A stretch of DNA of 64,000 nucleotides from positions 24,930,109 through 24,994,108 of the forward strand of contig OZ038398.1 in the NCBI GenBank assembly GCA_964036045.1, given 5' to 3'. Below, in pieces: positions 13,301 to 25,300 of the stretch; position 1 is the stretch's first letter; each line of letters opens with the position of its first letter. Both the position numbers and the translations under genes were made by a program. The DNA is from Eutreptiella sp. 'Long Island Sound 2002' (lineage: Eukaryota > Euglenozoa > Euglenophyceae > Eutreptiales > Eutreptiaceae). Under the pieces are notes generated by a model, which was not told the DNA's origin, did not search any database, and was given only the letters and a program-made list of their open reading frames with translations.

Positions 13301-16300
13301 CAGGTCATGTATTGCCAGCTACCACCGTCCGTCAGCCCGCAATTCGGCGAAATTGCAAGAGTTCCACTGCCCACTGCCCCTAGGCGGTGTGGCAGTACAT
13401 TGCAGGAGTTGCACTGCCCGCTGCCCCCAGGCAGTGAGGTCGTGCATTGCAGGAGGTGCAGTGCCCACTGCCCCCATGCAGTGAGGCAGTGTCTTGCAGG
13501 ACTTGCACTGCCCACTGCCCCCAAGCAGTGTGGCAGTGTATTGCAGGAGTTGCACTGCCCACTGCCCCCAGGTAGTGTGGCAGTGCACTGCAGGAGTTCC
13601 ACTGCTCACTACCCCCAGGCGGTGTGGCAGTGCACTGCAAAAGTTGCACTGCCCACTGCCCCACACAGTGAGGCAGTGCATTGCACGAGTTTCACTGCCC
13701 AGTGCCCCGAGGCAGTGAGGCAGTGTATTGCAAAAGTTGCACTGCCCACTGCCCCCAGGCAGCGAGGCAAGGTATTGCAGGAGTTGCACTGCCCACTGCC
13801 CCCAGGTAGTGAGGCAGTGCATTGCAGGAGTTCCGCTCTTTAGACAGCGACCGCCTCCTGGGCAAGACTCCCCGTCTTCCAACCTTGTGGGCCCGCGTAT
13901 TGCAGGAGTTCCACTGCCCACGGCCCCCAGGCGGTGTGGCAGTACATTGCAGGAGTTGCACTGCCCACTGCCACCAGGCAGTGAGGCAGTATCTTGCAAG
14001 AGTGGCACTGCCCACTGCCCCAAGGCGGTGTGGCAGTATATTGCAGGAGTTGCACTGCCCACTGCCCCGGGGGAGTGTGGCAGTGCATGACAGGAGTTCC
14101 ACTGCCCACTGCCCCCACGCGGTGTGGCAGTGCACTGCAGGAGTTGCACTGCCCACTGCCCAGGCAGTGCGGTAACGCATTGCAGGAGTTTCACCGCCCA
14201 CTGCCCCCAGGTAGTGAGGTACTGTATTGCAGGAGTTGCACTGCCCACTGCCCCCAGGCTATGAGGCAGTGAATTGCAGGAGTTCCACTGCCCACTGCCC
14301 CTAGGCGGTGTGGCAGTACATTGCAGGAGTTGCAGTGCCCACTGCCACCAGGCAGTGAGGCAGTGCATGACAGGAGTTCCACTGCCCGGTGCCCCCAAGC
14401 AGTGAGGCAGTGTCTTGCAGGACTTGCACTGCCCACTGCCCCCAGGCAGTGAGACGGTGCATTGCTAGAATTCCACTGCCCAATGCCCCCAAGCAGTGTC
14501 GCAGTACATTGCAGGAGTTCCAATGCCCACGGCCCCCAGGCGGTGTGGCAGTGCACTGCAAAAGTTGCACTGCCCACTGCCCCAGGCAGTGAGGTAGTGC
14601 GTTGCAGGAGTTTCACTGCCCACTGCCCCCAGGCAGTAAGGCAGTGCATTGCAGGAATTCCAGTGCCCACTACCCCCGGGCAGTGGGGCAGTGCATTGCA
14701 GGAGATGCACTGCCCACTGCCCCGAGGCAGTGCGGTAACGCATTGCAGGAGTTGCATTGCCCACTGCCCCCAGGCAGCGAGGCAGTGCATTGCAGGAGTT
14801 GCACTGCCCGATGCAATGAGGCAGTGCGGCAACGCATTGCAGGAGTTGCACTACCCACTGCCCCCAAGCAGTGCGGCTGTGCATTGCACGAGTTCCGCTC
14901 TTTAGGCAGCCACCGCCCCTTGGGCAGAACTCCCCTTCGTCCAACTTGGTGGGCCTGCGCATTGCAGGAGTTTCATTGCCCACCGCCCCCAGGCAGTGTG
15001 GTAGTGCATTGCACAATTTGCACTGCCCACTGCCACCAGGCACTTTGGCAGTGCATGACAGGAGTTCAGCTGCCCACTAGCCCAACCAAGTGGGGTAGTG
15101 CATTGCAGGAGTTGCACTGCCCACCGCCTCCATGTGGTGCGGCAGTGCATTGCACGAGTTGCACTGCCCACTGCCTCAAGGCAGTGAGGCAGTGCATTGC
15201 AGGAGTTCCGCTTTTTAGGCAGCGACCGCCTCCTAGGCGGGCCTCCCCGTTCCCCCAACTGGGGGCCCCGCGCATTGCAGGAGTTCCACTGCCCACTGTG
15301 CCCAAGCAGTGAGGCAGCGCGTTGCAGGAGTTGCACTGCCCACTGCCCCAAGGCAGTGTGGCAGTGCATTGCAGGAGTACCGCTCTTTAGGCAGCGACCA
15401 CCTCCTAGGCAGGACTCCACGTCCCCCCAGCTGGTGGGCCCGCGCATTGCAGGAGTTCCCCTGCAATTTACTGCCTCGCTGCCTAGGGGTAGTGGGCAGT
15501 GCAACTCCTGCAATGCACTGTCTCACTGCCTGGGGGCAGTGGGCAGTGTACCTCCTGGTATGCATTGCCTTACTGCCTGGGGGCAGTGGGCAGTGGAACT
15601 CCTACGACGCACTGCCTCACTGCCGGGGGGGTAGTGGGCTGTGCAACTCCTGCAATGCACTGCCACACCGCTTGGGGGCGATGGGCAGTGAAACTCCTGC
15701 AATGCGCGGGCCCACCAGCTGGAGGGACGGAGAGTCCCGCCAAGGAGGCGCTCGCTGCCCTAATAGCGGTACTCCTGCAATGCAATACCACTCTGCCTAG
15801 GGGAAGTGGGCAGTGCAACTCCTGCAATGGAGTGCTTCGCTGCCTGGGGGCAGTGGGCAGTGGAACTTCTTCCATGCAATGCCACGTTGCTCAGGGGCAG
15901 TTGCGCTGCCCACCGCCCCCAGGCAGTGTGGCAATGCATTGCAGGAGTTCCGCTCTAGAGGCAGTGACCGCCTCCTGGGCAGGACTCCCTATCCCCCCAA
16001 CTGGTGGGCCCGCGCATTGCAGGAGTTGCACTGCCTGCCGCCCCCAGGTGGTGTGGCGGTGCATTGCAAGAGTTCCACCGCCCACTGCCCCCGGCCAGTG
16101 TGACTGTGAATAGGAGGAGCTCCACCGCCCGCGGTGCATTGCAGGAGTTGCACTGCCCACTGCCCCCAGGCAGTGAGGCAGTGCATTGCACGAGCTGCAC
16201 TGCCCACTGCCCCCAGGCAGTGTGGCAATGCATTGCAAGCGCTGCACAGCCCACTGCCCCCGGCCGGTGTGGCTGTGCATTGCAGGAGTTCCACTGCCCC

Positions 16301-19300
16301 CTAACCCCCGGGCAGTTTGGCATCCTATGGCAGGAGTTCCACTGCCCACTGCCCCCGGGCAGTGAGGCAGTGCATTGTAGGAGTTCCACTGCCAACTGCC
16401 CCGGGGTGTGTGGCTGTGCATAGCAGGAGCTCCATTGCCCCCTGCCCACAGGCAGTGAGGCACTGCATGGCAGGAGTTGCACTGCCCACTGCCCCAGAGC
16501 AGTGTGGCAGTGCATAGCAGAAGTTCCACTGCCCAGTGCCCACTGCCCACAAGTGGAGTGCGGCAGGGCACACACAGTGCAGTGCATTGCACAGCACCAA
16601 GCACTGCAGCACGGCACGCAAAGAACTGATGGTGCAGCGTAGCACACACGGTGCAGTGGGCCCACTAGACCCTGTGTGACCGTGCACAGGCGTCGGCAGA
16701 GCAGCACCGGCCAAGTGCGAGTTTGCATTGGTCTGGGCTGTACAACAACACACTAGCACACAACGCGCACTAAGACACACAGCCCACCCGTTTACCTGTA
16801 CCCGTTGGTAGACATCCCGGCCATTGCCTTATGGTAACAGCGCCTTCGGCACACCACACCACACCACAGCCTTGGTCCCCTCGCTGGCGACCCCAGCAAA
16901 CTCGGCCCATGTTGGGCAGGCTTGGGGGTTGTTGTTACGCGGGGGGTTACCGGCGGCCGCGGACGGGCCGCCGGTAGTAGCTCCGCAAGGAGGCATGCAG
17001 CCCAGGCTAGAAACCCCCTCTTACGAGGATACCACCATTGACGCAGCCAAGGCTAGGAACCACCTCTTACGAGGATACCACCATTGACTAGCAAGGTACA
17101 GGATGGCCCTCCTTCCTCCCACACACCGCGGCGCGGTGGGACACAACACAACACGGCACAGCACAACACCACACAGCACAGCAAGGCACAACACAACACA
17201 ACGTAATACAACACAGCACAGCACAACATAGCCCATGGACAACGCCCCCAACGACGATCGGGGGCAGCAAGGCAGTGCAGCGACCCCCCCACCAAAGGGG
17301 AGAGAGCGCCAGAGCCCGGCCCCCCCAAGAACATCCGCAACACCAAGGAGGGCGGGGGAAGCGAGGCAGGACGGCAGACCCCCCTTGGGGGACAAGCGCC
17401 AGGGCCCGCCCCCCCGACCACAAGCAAGGCGCCAAGATCAAGCGTAACCCCAATAGCCCCTTGATTGGTAACGGGGCAGGGCCAGGCTGCAGAGAGCCGC
17501 AGAGAGAGCGTGGCGGCGGTGCCCTAGTTGCTACCAGCCACGGCTCTGCTGCTGCTGCTGAACTGCTCCAGGGTGCTGCACCCCCATAGCCCCTCGATTA
17601 GTACCGGGGCGGGGCTGCATTTTATTTTGGGTGCATAAGAATGCACATGCATGGTTTCAGGAATACTCTAATTTTGCCTAGCCCCTATGGGCACCCGTCC
17701 GGTAGGACAGCCGGGTAGAGATATCAAATATCCTTTGAGGTAAGGTATAAGGCCCCCCGACCATCACCTGGGCAGACTTCCCGTCCCCCCGGCCCGTGAG
17801 CCCGCGCCTTTGGGGGTTGCCGTCCCCCGCATGCGCTCCATAGGCAGCGATTGCCGCCTCGGCAGGACTCCCCGTCCCCCCAACCGGGGGGCCCGCGCTT
17901 ATGGGGGCTAGAATCCCCCGCAGGCACTCCTTAGGCAGCGACCGCCTCCTGGGCGGGACTCCCCGTCCCCGTGGCCGGTGGGCCCGCGCCGATGGGGGCT
18001 ACCATCTCCGCAGGCGCTCTTTAGGCAGCGACTGCCTCGTGGGTAGGATTGCCTGTCCCCCTAGCTGGTGGGCCCGCGCCGATGGGGGGTTGCTGTCCCC
18101 CGCAGGCGCTCTCTAGGAGGCGACCGCCACCTAGGCAGGACTCCCCGTCCCCTCAACCAGTGGGCCCGCGCCTATGGGGGCTGCTATCCCGCGTAGGCAC
18201 TCTTTAGGCAGTGACCGCCTCCTGGGCAAAACTCCCCCTCCCTAGCTAGTGGGCCCGCACCAATGGGGGATGCCATCCCCAGCAGGCGCTCTTTAAGCAG
18301 CGACCGCCTCCGGGGCAGGACTCCTAGTCCCCCCAGCTGGTGGGCCCACGCCAATGGGGGCTGCCACCCCCTGCAGGCGCTCTCTAGGAGGTGACCGCCT
18401 CCTGGGCAGGACTCCCCGTCCCCCCAGCTCGTGGGCCAGCGCTTATAGGGGCTGCCAACCCCTGCGGGCGCTCTTTCAGCAGCCACCGCCTGCTGGGCAG
18501 GACTACCTGTCCCCGTAGCTAGTGGGCCTGCGCATTGCACGATTTCCACTACCCACTGCCTCCGGGCGGCGTGGCAATGCATTGCACGAATTGCACTGCC
18601 CACTGCCCCCAAGCGGTGAGGGAGTGCGCTGTAGGAGTTGCAGTGCCCACTACCCACAGGCAGTGTGGCATTTCATTGCAGGAGTTGCACTGCCCACCGC
18701 CCCAAGGCAGTCAGGTAGTGCATTGCACGAGTTCCACTGCCCACTGCCCTTGGGTTGTGTGGCAGCGCATGACAAGAGTTCCACTCCCCGTTGCCCACAG
18801 ACAGCGTGCCACTGTGTTGCACGACTCCCAATGCCCACAGCCGCCAGGCAGTGAGGCTGTGCGTTGCAAGAATTCCACTGCCCACTGCCCACGGGCGCTG
18901 AGGCAGTGCATTGCAGGAGTCCCGCTGCCCACTGCCCCTAGGCAGTGTGCCAGTGCATTGCAGGAGTTGCCCTCTTTAGGTAGCGACCACCTCCTGAGCA
19001 GGACACCCCGTCCCCCCAGCTGGTGGGCCCACGCATTGCACGAGTTCCACTGCCCACCGCCCCCAGGCAATGTGGCAGTGCATTGCAGGAGCTGCACTAC
19101 CTACTGCACGCAGGCACTAAGGCAGTGCGTCGTAGGAGTTGCACTGCCCACTGCCCCCAAGTAGTGAGGCAGCGTATTGTGGGAGTTGCACTGCCCACCG
19201 CCCCAAGGCAGTGAGGCAGTGCATTGCATTGCAGGAGTCCCACTGCCCACTGCCCATGGGTAGTGTGGCAGTGCTTCACAGGAGTTCCACTGCCCACTGC

Positions 19301-22300
19301 CGCCGGGCAGTGAGGCAACTTATTGCAGGCGTTGCACTGCCCACCGCCCCCAGGCAGTAAGGCACTGCATTGCGGGAGTTCCGCCCTTCAGGTAGCGACC
19401 GCCTCTTGGGCACAGCTCCCCGTCCTCCCAGCTGGGGGGCGTGCGCATTGCAAGAGTTGCACTACCCAAGACCCCGAGGCGGTGTGGCAGTGCATCGTAG
19501 GAGTTCCATTGCCCACTACCCCCAGGCAGCGAGGCATTTCATTGCAGGAGTTGCACTAGCCAATACCCCTAGGCGGTGTGGCAGTGCATTGCAGGAGTAC
19601 CCCTCTTTAAGCAGCGAACGCCTCCTGGGCAGGACTCCCCGTCCCCCCAGCCGGGGAGCCCGTGCATTGCAGGAGTTCCACTTCCCACCGCCACCAGGCA
19701 GTGAGGCAGTGCATTGTAGGAGTTGCATTGCACACTGCCCACACGCAGTGTGGCATTGCGTTGAAGGAGTCTCACTACCCGCTGCCCCAGGCAGTAAGGC
19801 GGTGCGTTGCAGGAGTTCCGCTCTTTAGGTAGCGACCGCCTCCTGTGCAAGACTCCCCGTCCCCCCAGCTAGGGGGCCCACGCAGTGCAGGAGTTGCACC
19901 GCCCACCGCCTCCAGGCGGTGGGCGGTGCATTGCAAGAGTTGCATTGCTCACTGCCCCCAGGCAGTAAGGCAGTGTATTGCAGGAGTTGCACTGCCCACT
20001 GCTCCCAGGCAGTATGGCAGTGCATGACAGGAGTTTAGCTGCCCACTGGCCCAACCAAATGAGGCAGTGCATTGGAGGAATTGCACTACCTACCGCCCCC
20101 AAGCAGTGAGGCGATGCATTGCACGACTTCCACTGCGCACTGTCTACAGGCAGTCAGGCAGTACATTGCAGGAGTTGCACTGCCCACTGCCCATAGGCAG
20201 TGAGGCAGTGTATGGCAGGAGTTGCACTGCCCACCGCCCCAGGCAGTGAGGCAGTGCATTGCAGGAGTTGCACTGCCCACTACCCCCAGGCAGTGAGGCA
20301 GTGCATCGCAGCAGTTCCGCCCTTTAGGCAGCGACCGCCTCCTGGGCAGGACTCCACGTCCCCCCAGCCGGGGGGCCGCGCAGTGCAGGAGTTCCACTGC
20401 CCACCGCCCCCGGGCAGTGAGGCAGTGCATTGCAAGAGTTCCACTGCCCCCAGGCGGTGTGGGAGTGCATTGCAGGAGTTGCACTGCCCACTGCCCCCAG
20501 GCAGTGGGGCAGTGCATTGTAGGAGTTCCACTGCCCACTGCCGCCAGACAGTGTGGCGGTGCAAACCAGGAGTTCCACTACCCACTGCCCACAGGCAGTG
20601 AGGCAGTCAGTGCGTTGCAGGAGTTGCACTGCCCACTGCCCCAGAGCAGTGTGGCAGTATATTGCAGGAGTTGCACTGCCCACTGCCCACTGCCCACAAG
20701 TGCAGTGCGGCAGGGCACACACAGTGCAGTGCATTGCACAGCACCAAGCAGTGCGGCGCTGCGCACAAATTACTGATGGTGCAGCGTAGCACACACGGTG
20801 CAGTGGGCCCACTAGACCCTGTGTGACCGTGCACAGGCGTCGGCAGAGCAGCACCGGCCAAGTGCAACTGTGCACTGGTCCCGGCTGTACAACAACACAC
20901 TAGCACACAGCACGCACTAAGACACACAGCCCACCCGTTTACCTGTACCCGTTGGTAGACATCCCGGCCATTACCTTCTGGTAACAGCGCCTTCGGCACA
21001 GCACAGCACAACACAACACAGCACAACACAACACAACACAACACAGCACAACACAACACAACACAACACAGCACAAAATAGCACAACACAGCACAACACT
21101 AGACAACACAGCACAACACAACACAACACAACACAACACAACACAGCACAGCACAACACAGCACAACACAACACAGCACAACACTAGACAACACAGCACA
21201 ACACAGCACAACACAGCACAGCACAACACAGCACAACATAACACAGCACAACACTAGACAACACAGCAAAACACAACACAACACAACACAGCACAACACA
21301 GCACAACACTAGACAACACAGCACAACACAACACAACACAACACAGCACAACACAGCACAACACAGCACAACACTAGACAACACAGCACAACACAACACA
21401 ACACAGCACAACACAGCACAACACAACACACCACAACACAACACAGCACAACACAGCACAACACAGCACAACACAACACAACACAACACAACACAACACA
21501 GCACAACACAGCACAGCACAGCACGACACAGCACGGCACGCTACAATACAACACACCGCAACACAGCAAAACACAACAGAACATTCATGAACTGTCGCTG
21601 CGGCAATGCATCCCAGAGAGGGACCACAGCCCGAAGGCCGCACCATCACTCTATGGTGGACAAACACTCGACTCGACCTCTCCGTCCCTCCCCTTGGGCA
21701 CTACAAGGACACTCTGCCTCATCATCAGATGCAGCGCAGAATGGCAGGGCTGTGGCTCAGTTTACCTCAAACAAATCTCGAATTGTGGCAAAGATCATAG
21801 AGACTGCCAAATTGCGGCGGGCGTCGTTCCATGCCATGTCCCAACCGATCACACTGCCCGTCAGCACCACGGGGCGCTCTAAGTTCTGAACAAGGGCGCA
21901 GGGACACGGTGTACAGCCACAGCCACAGCACACTCAGCCCGCCAGCAGTGAACGTGAGCTGTGGTGGGGTGGGCTCCACGCCCCATAACGGCCAACCATT
22001 CTACGACCCGCCCGAGCACGCAATAGGACTGCAAGCTTCATGCGGGGCAAAATTAGGGTTGCGCACACAACTTGTGGCTTCAGGTGCAGTGTTAGCAGGC
22101 ATCAAACCAGAGGTACTTGTGTGTAATTGTAGAACAATCCTGGAGTAATGCTCAAATACTTCAGTTGCAGTAACAAAATTCCCCAGGCCGCACACCAGCA
22201 CAGTCCAGGATCAAACACGCCCTCCTTCACAACCAACACTCAAATGCATCGGGTGGGAAGACATGCATTTGCGTCGCCTATTCCATTCCGCAGTGTTCAG

Positions 22301-25300
22301 GTCTGCAACTGATCACTCATAAAACACTGAGTTACACTGCCTGGACGCCTCCCTCTCTCCTTGCCACTTCCACGCGGGTCATTTGCAAGGAGTACTCGTG
22401 AGAATGGGACTGAGAGTCGGATGGATGGCAGATGTCGATGTTGCGGTCTTGCTGGGAGCAGGCACACGAGTGACTACATTGGCAGGAGTGGAGGAAGCAC
22501 TGGGACTAAGGCTAATGGTACTTCTGCGCATGCGCGTCGGTGTAGATGTGGTGCTCGCTCACAACAGCATACAAGAGATCTGCAGCAGAGCGCACCTGTA
22601 ACATAAACGACAAAGCGCTGGCACAATAGGCCATAGTGTCGGTGCCAGAGACCACCACAAAGCCGTCATATTGGGAATGCCCCTTTTCAATCTCGTCTGC
22701 AATACGGATCCAAGTATCTGGCCCCATCTCGGAGCTATCGATCAGGGGCTGAGGATACAGAAAGAGGGGGCGTGCTCGACAGAGTTCCATCAGCAAACAA
22801 AGACTGTTTGTACAAGTCCAAAATTGGATGTCACTGAGAGCCACACGCAGCCAGAGAGTGACAAAGGGCATGTTGCCATGAAACCACAGGCGAAACACAA
22901 TACAGCCGGTGCATCACTGTACACAACCACACACGCCAAAGCACACCAAGCCGGCACGTTCCCAAAGTGGGGTTTGTAGCAGGCAAATTATTAAGGATCA
23001 AATCGGTGGTATTTTTGACTTTCGCCAAATGCTGGTTCCTTGGTTCTATGTGTGACCAGCTGGATGCACCGCCCACAAGCCCCATTGGACACGCGGCAAC
23101 GAAGGAACAGACTTGGACAAGATAGAACAGGAAGGAAGGTGGACTGGACCCGACTGGTGTATCAGTGAGTTACCTGCCATGAGTTCTGTGGAACTGGCAC
23201 CTCAGCACAAAAATGCTGAGTTAAGGCATGACTTTGGACTAGGTAAACGGGCACCACAACAACGGAACGTAGGTGGCACAGAACAGAAGCAGACACATCT
23301 GGCTCATGGGGGGGTCTGCAGTTCAGTTCTAGACACCAACCCCAGCGGCGTGGGCGGGGGGTCCGGGAGGGGGGGGGGGGGCAGTCGAAAATTTCTCTCC
23401 ATTTTGGAGGCATTTTTGAATTCCCCATTTCATTCTGAGCATTTTGAATATACACAAGTGGGGTGAATTTTGGTTTTACCACTCACAACAAATGAAAAAC
23501 AGTACCAACAGATGTACCTGTGAATCAGCAAAGGCTTCCCGGCCAGCAGAAGAAGACATGTGGCACGGCATTCCCTAACTCATTGTGAGCATTTTGAATG
23601 TAAACAAGTGGGGGGAAATCAAGTGTTTTGCAAATTTTCCAGGCTCAAAAAAATTTCCGGGCCGCTAGCGCCCAAATTGCCAGTTCTAACCAGGTGCTGA
23701 CTAGTATGGGTTGGGGGTCCAGAAGGGGGGGGGGGGGGGGCGTCAGGCCTCACAGGTAAGCGCCCCCCGTGATCTGGCTGGTAGCCATAGTTTCCCAGGG
23801 CCTTGTTGTACTGCAATAAGTGCACCTCCGCCGTCTGTCATTCGCATGTGCTGAATACCATTTTTTGGTCTACGACCCACCCAGTGCCGCCTGCACGCAT
23901 ACGCACACACATACACACATACACAAACATACACGCACGCGACACAGGGGGGTCTGCAGTTCAGTTCTAGACATCAATCCCCGCGGCGTGGGCGGGGGGT
24001 CCGGAGGGGGGGGGGTCAAAAAAATTTTCCCATTTTGGGGGCATTTTTGAGTTCCCCATTTCATTCTGAACATTTTGAATATACACAAGTGGGGTGAATT
24101 TTGGTTTTACCACTCACAACAAATGAAAAATAGTGCCGTATTCCAGCAGAGGTACCCCCCAAGCAGCAAAGGCATCCCGGCTGGCAGAAGATGAGTGGCG
24201 ACATCAAACAACCGCAACTGGGTCCATTCTTTCGAATGTAGCATCCGCATTCCATCCCTACAAACACAGCCAAACATATATATGTCCATATATGTATGAA
24301 CAATTCAATTGGGCCGGGTGATACGACGGCCCAGAGCCCATGCACAAGTGCACTTGGGTTTCTCAACTCAAGGGGCCACACCAAAGCGTGGGAGTCTGTA
24401 TCCCCAACTCAAGGGGCCACACCAAAGTGTGGGAGTCCGTATCCCCAACTCAAGGGGCCACACCAAGGCGTGGGTAAGAAAGAAATGACCCGTGTGGGCC
24501 AAGTGCAAAATTTCCGGGTCAGCAGTTCCAACCAGATTCTAAATAGTATGGGCTGGGGGGTCCAGAGGGGGGGGCTGGGGTGGGGGGGGTGTCAGGCCTC
24601 ACAGGTAAGCCGCCCCCTGTGGCACGCGAGCGCCCGCACATGCACAGTGACACCGACATGCTGACAAATGTGTCTGCAAACATGCGGGCGCACACACACA
24701 CACACACAGACACACACAGACACACACAAGTCTGCATGGGACTGTGGAGCATACACACCAGCAAATCCACGACCTCATACTGGGGAACATCCTCTCTCTC
24801 AAGCTCCGTCATTCCTGCCATCCTCTCTGCCAGATATCCTGAAACGCATGGCATGTGCCCAGCCCTCTGAGGTTGGAAGGGGGGGATGGAAGCCTTGTGG
24901 GGCTGCAACCAACCCGTCCCATGCCATTACAGAGGGGGGGAGGGGGGCGGGAGGCTCTCTCAGCAGGGCAGGAACCCCTGACACATCGGAGTCTTTATAT
25001 TCATCAGGCATCTCTTCTAGCCCCAGCTCTGCCTTACTGCCTTCTGTGCTGTCACTTGGTGCAGCGAAGCTTTTGCACCTTTCGCTGCCTGTTGATCGGC
25101 CCTCTCAATACCCTCCAACCCCAGATTTAAGGGGACCCACTGGATACTAATACTGTCTCGCAACAGCAACCAGCTATCCCAGAGTTGTTCCCACAAATCA
25201 GTATCCATTATCCAGTGGGGGGGGGGGGGGGGCAGAGTGGACGTGTGGGGCTGCAGGGTGTGACCATGCATGTGGGCCTGAAGATGCAACACTTGAGCGT

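Noticed and set aside
13340-20692. Resemblance to a CRISPR array
   Set aside because: Units vary along their whole length, have no unique spacers, and the context is a eukaryotic intron.
13300-20870. Many 90-360 codon Cys-rich frames on both strands
   Set aside because: All arise from satellite A and B units; the period is not a multiple of three and every phase is equally open.
20939-21667. Long minus-strand frames rich in Leu-Cys-Cys-Val
   Set aside because: They are the ACAC-type microsatellite read in codons; several overlapping frames are open at once.
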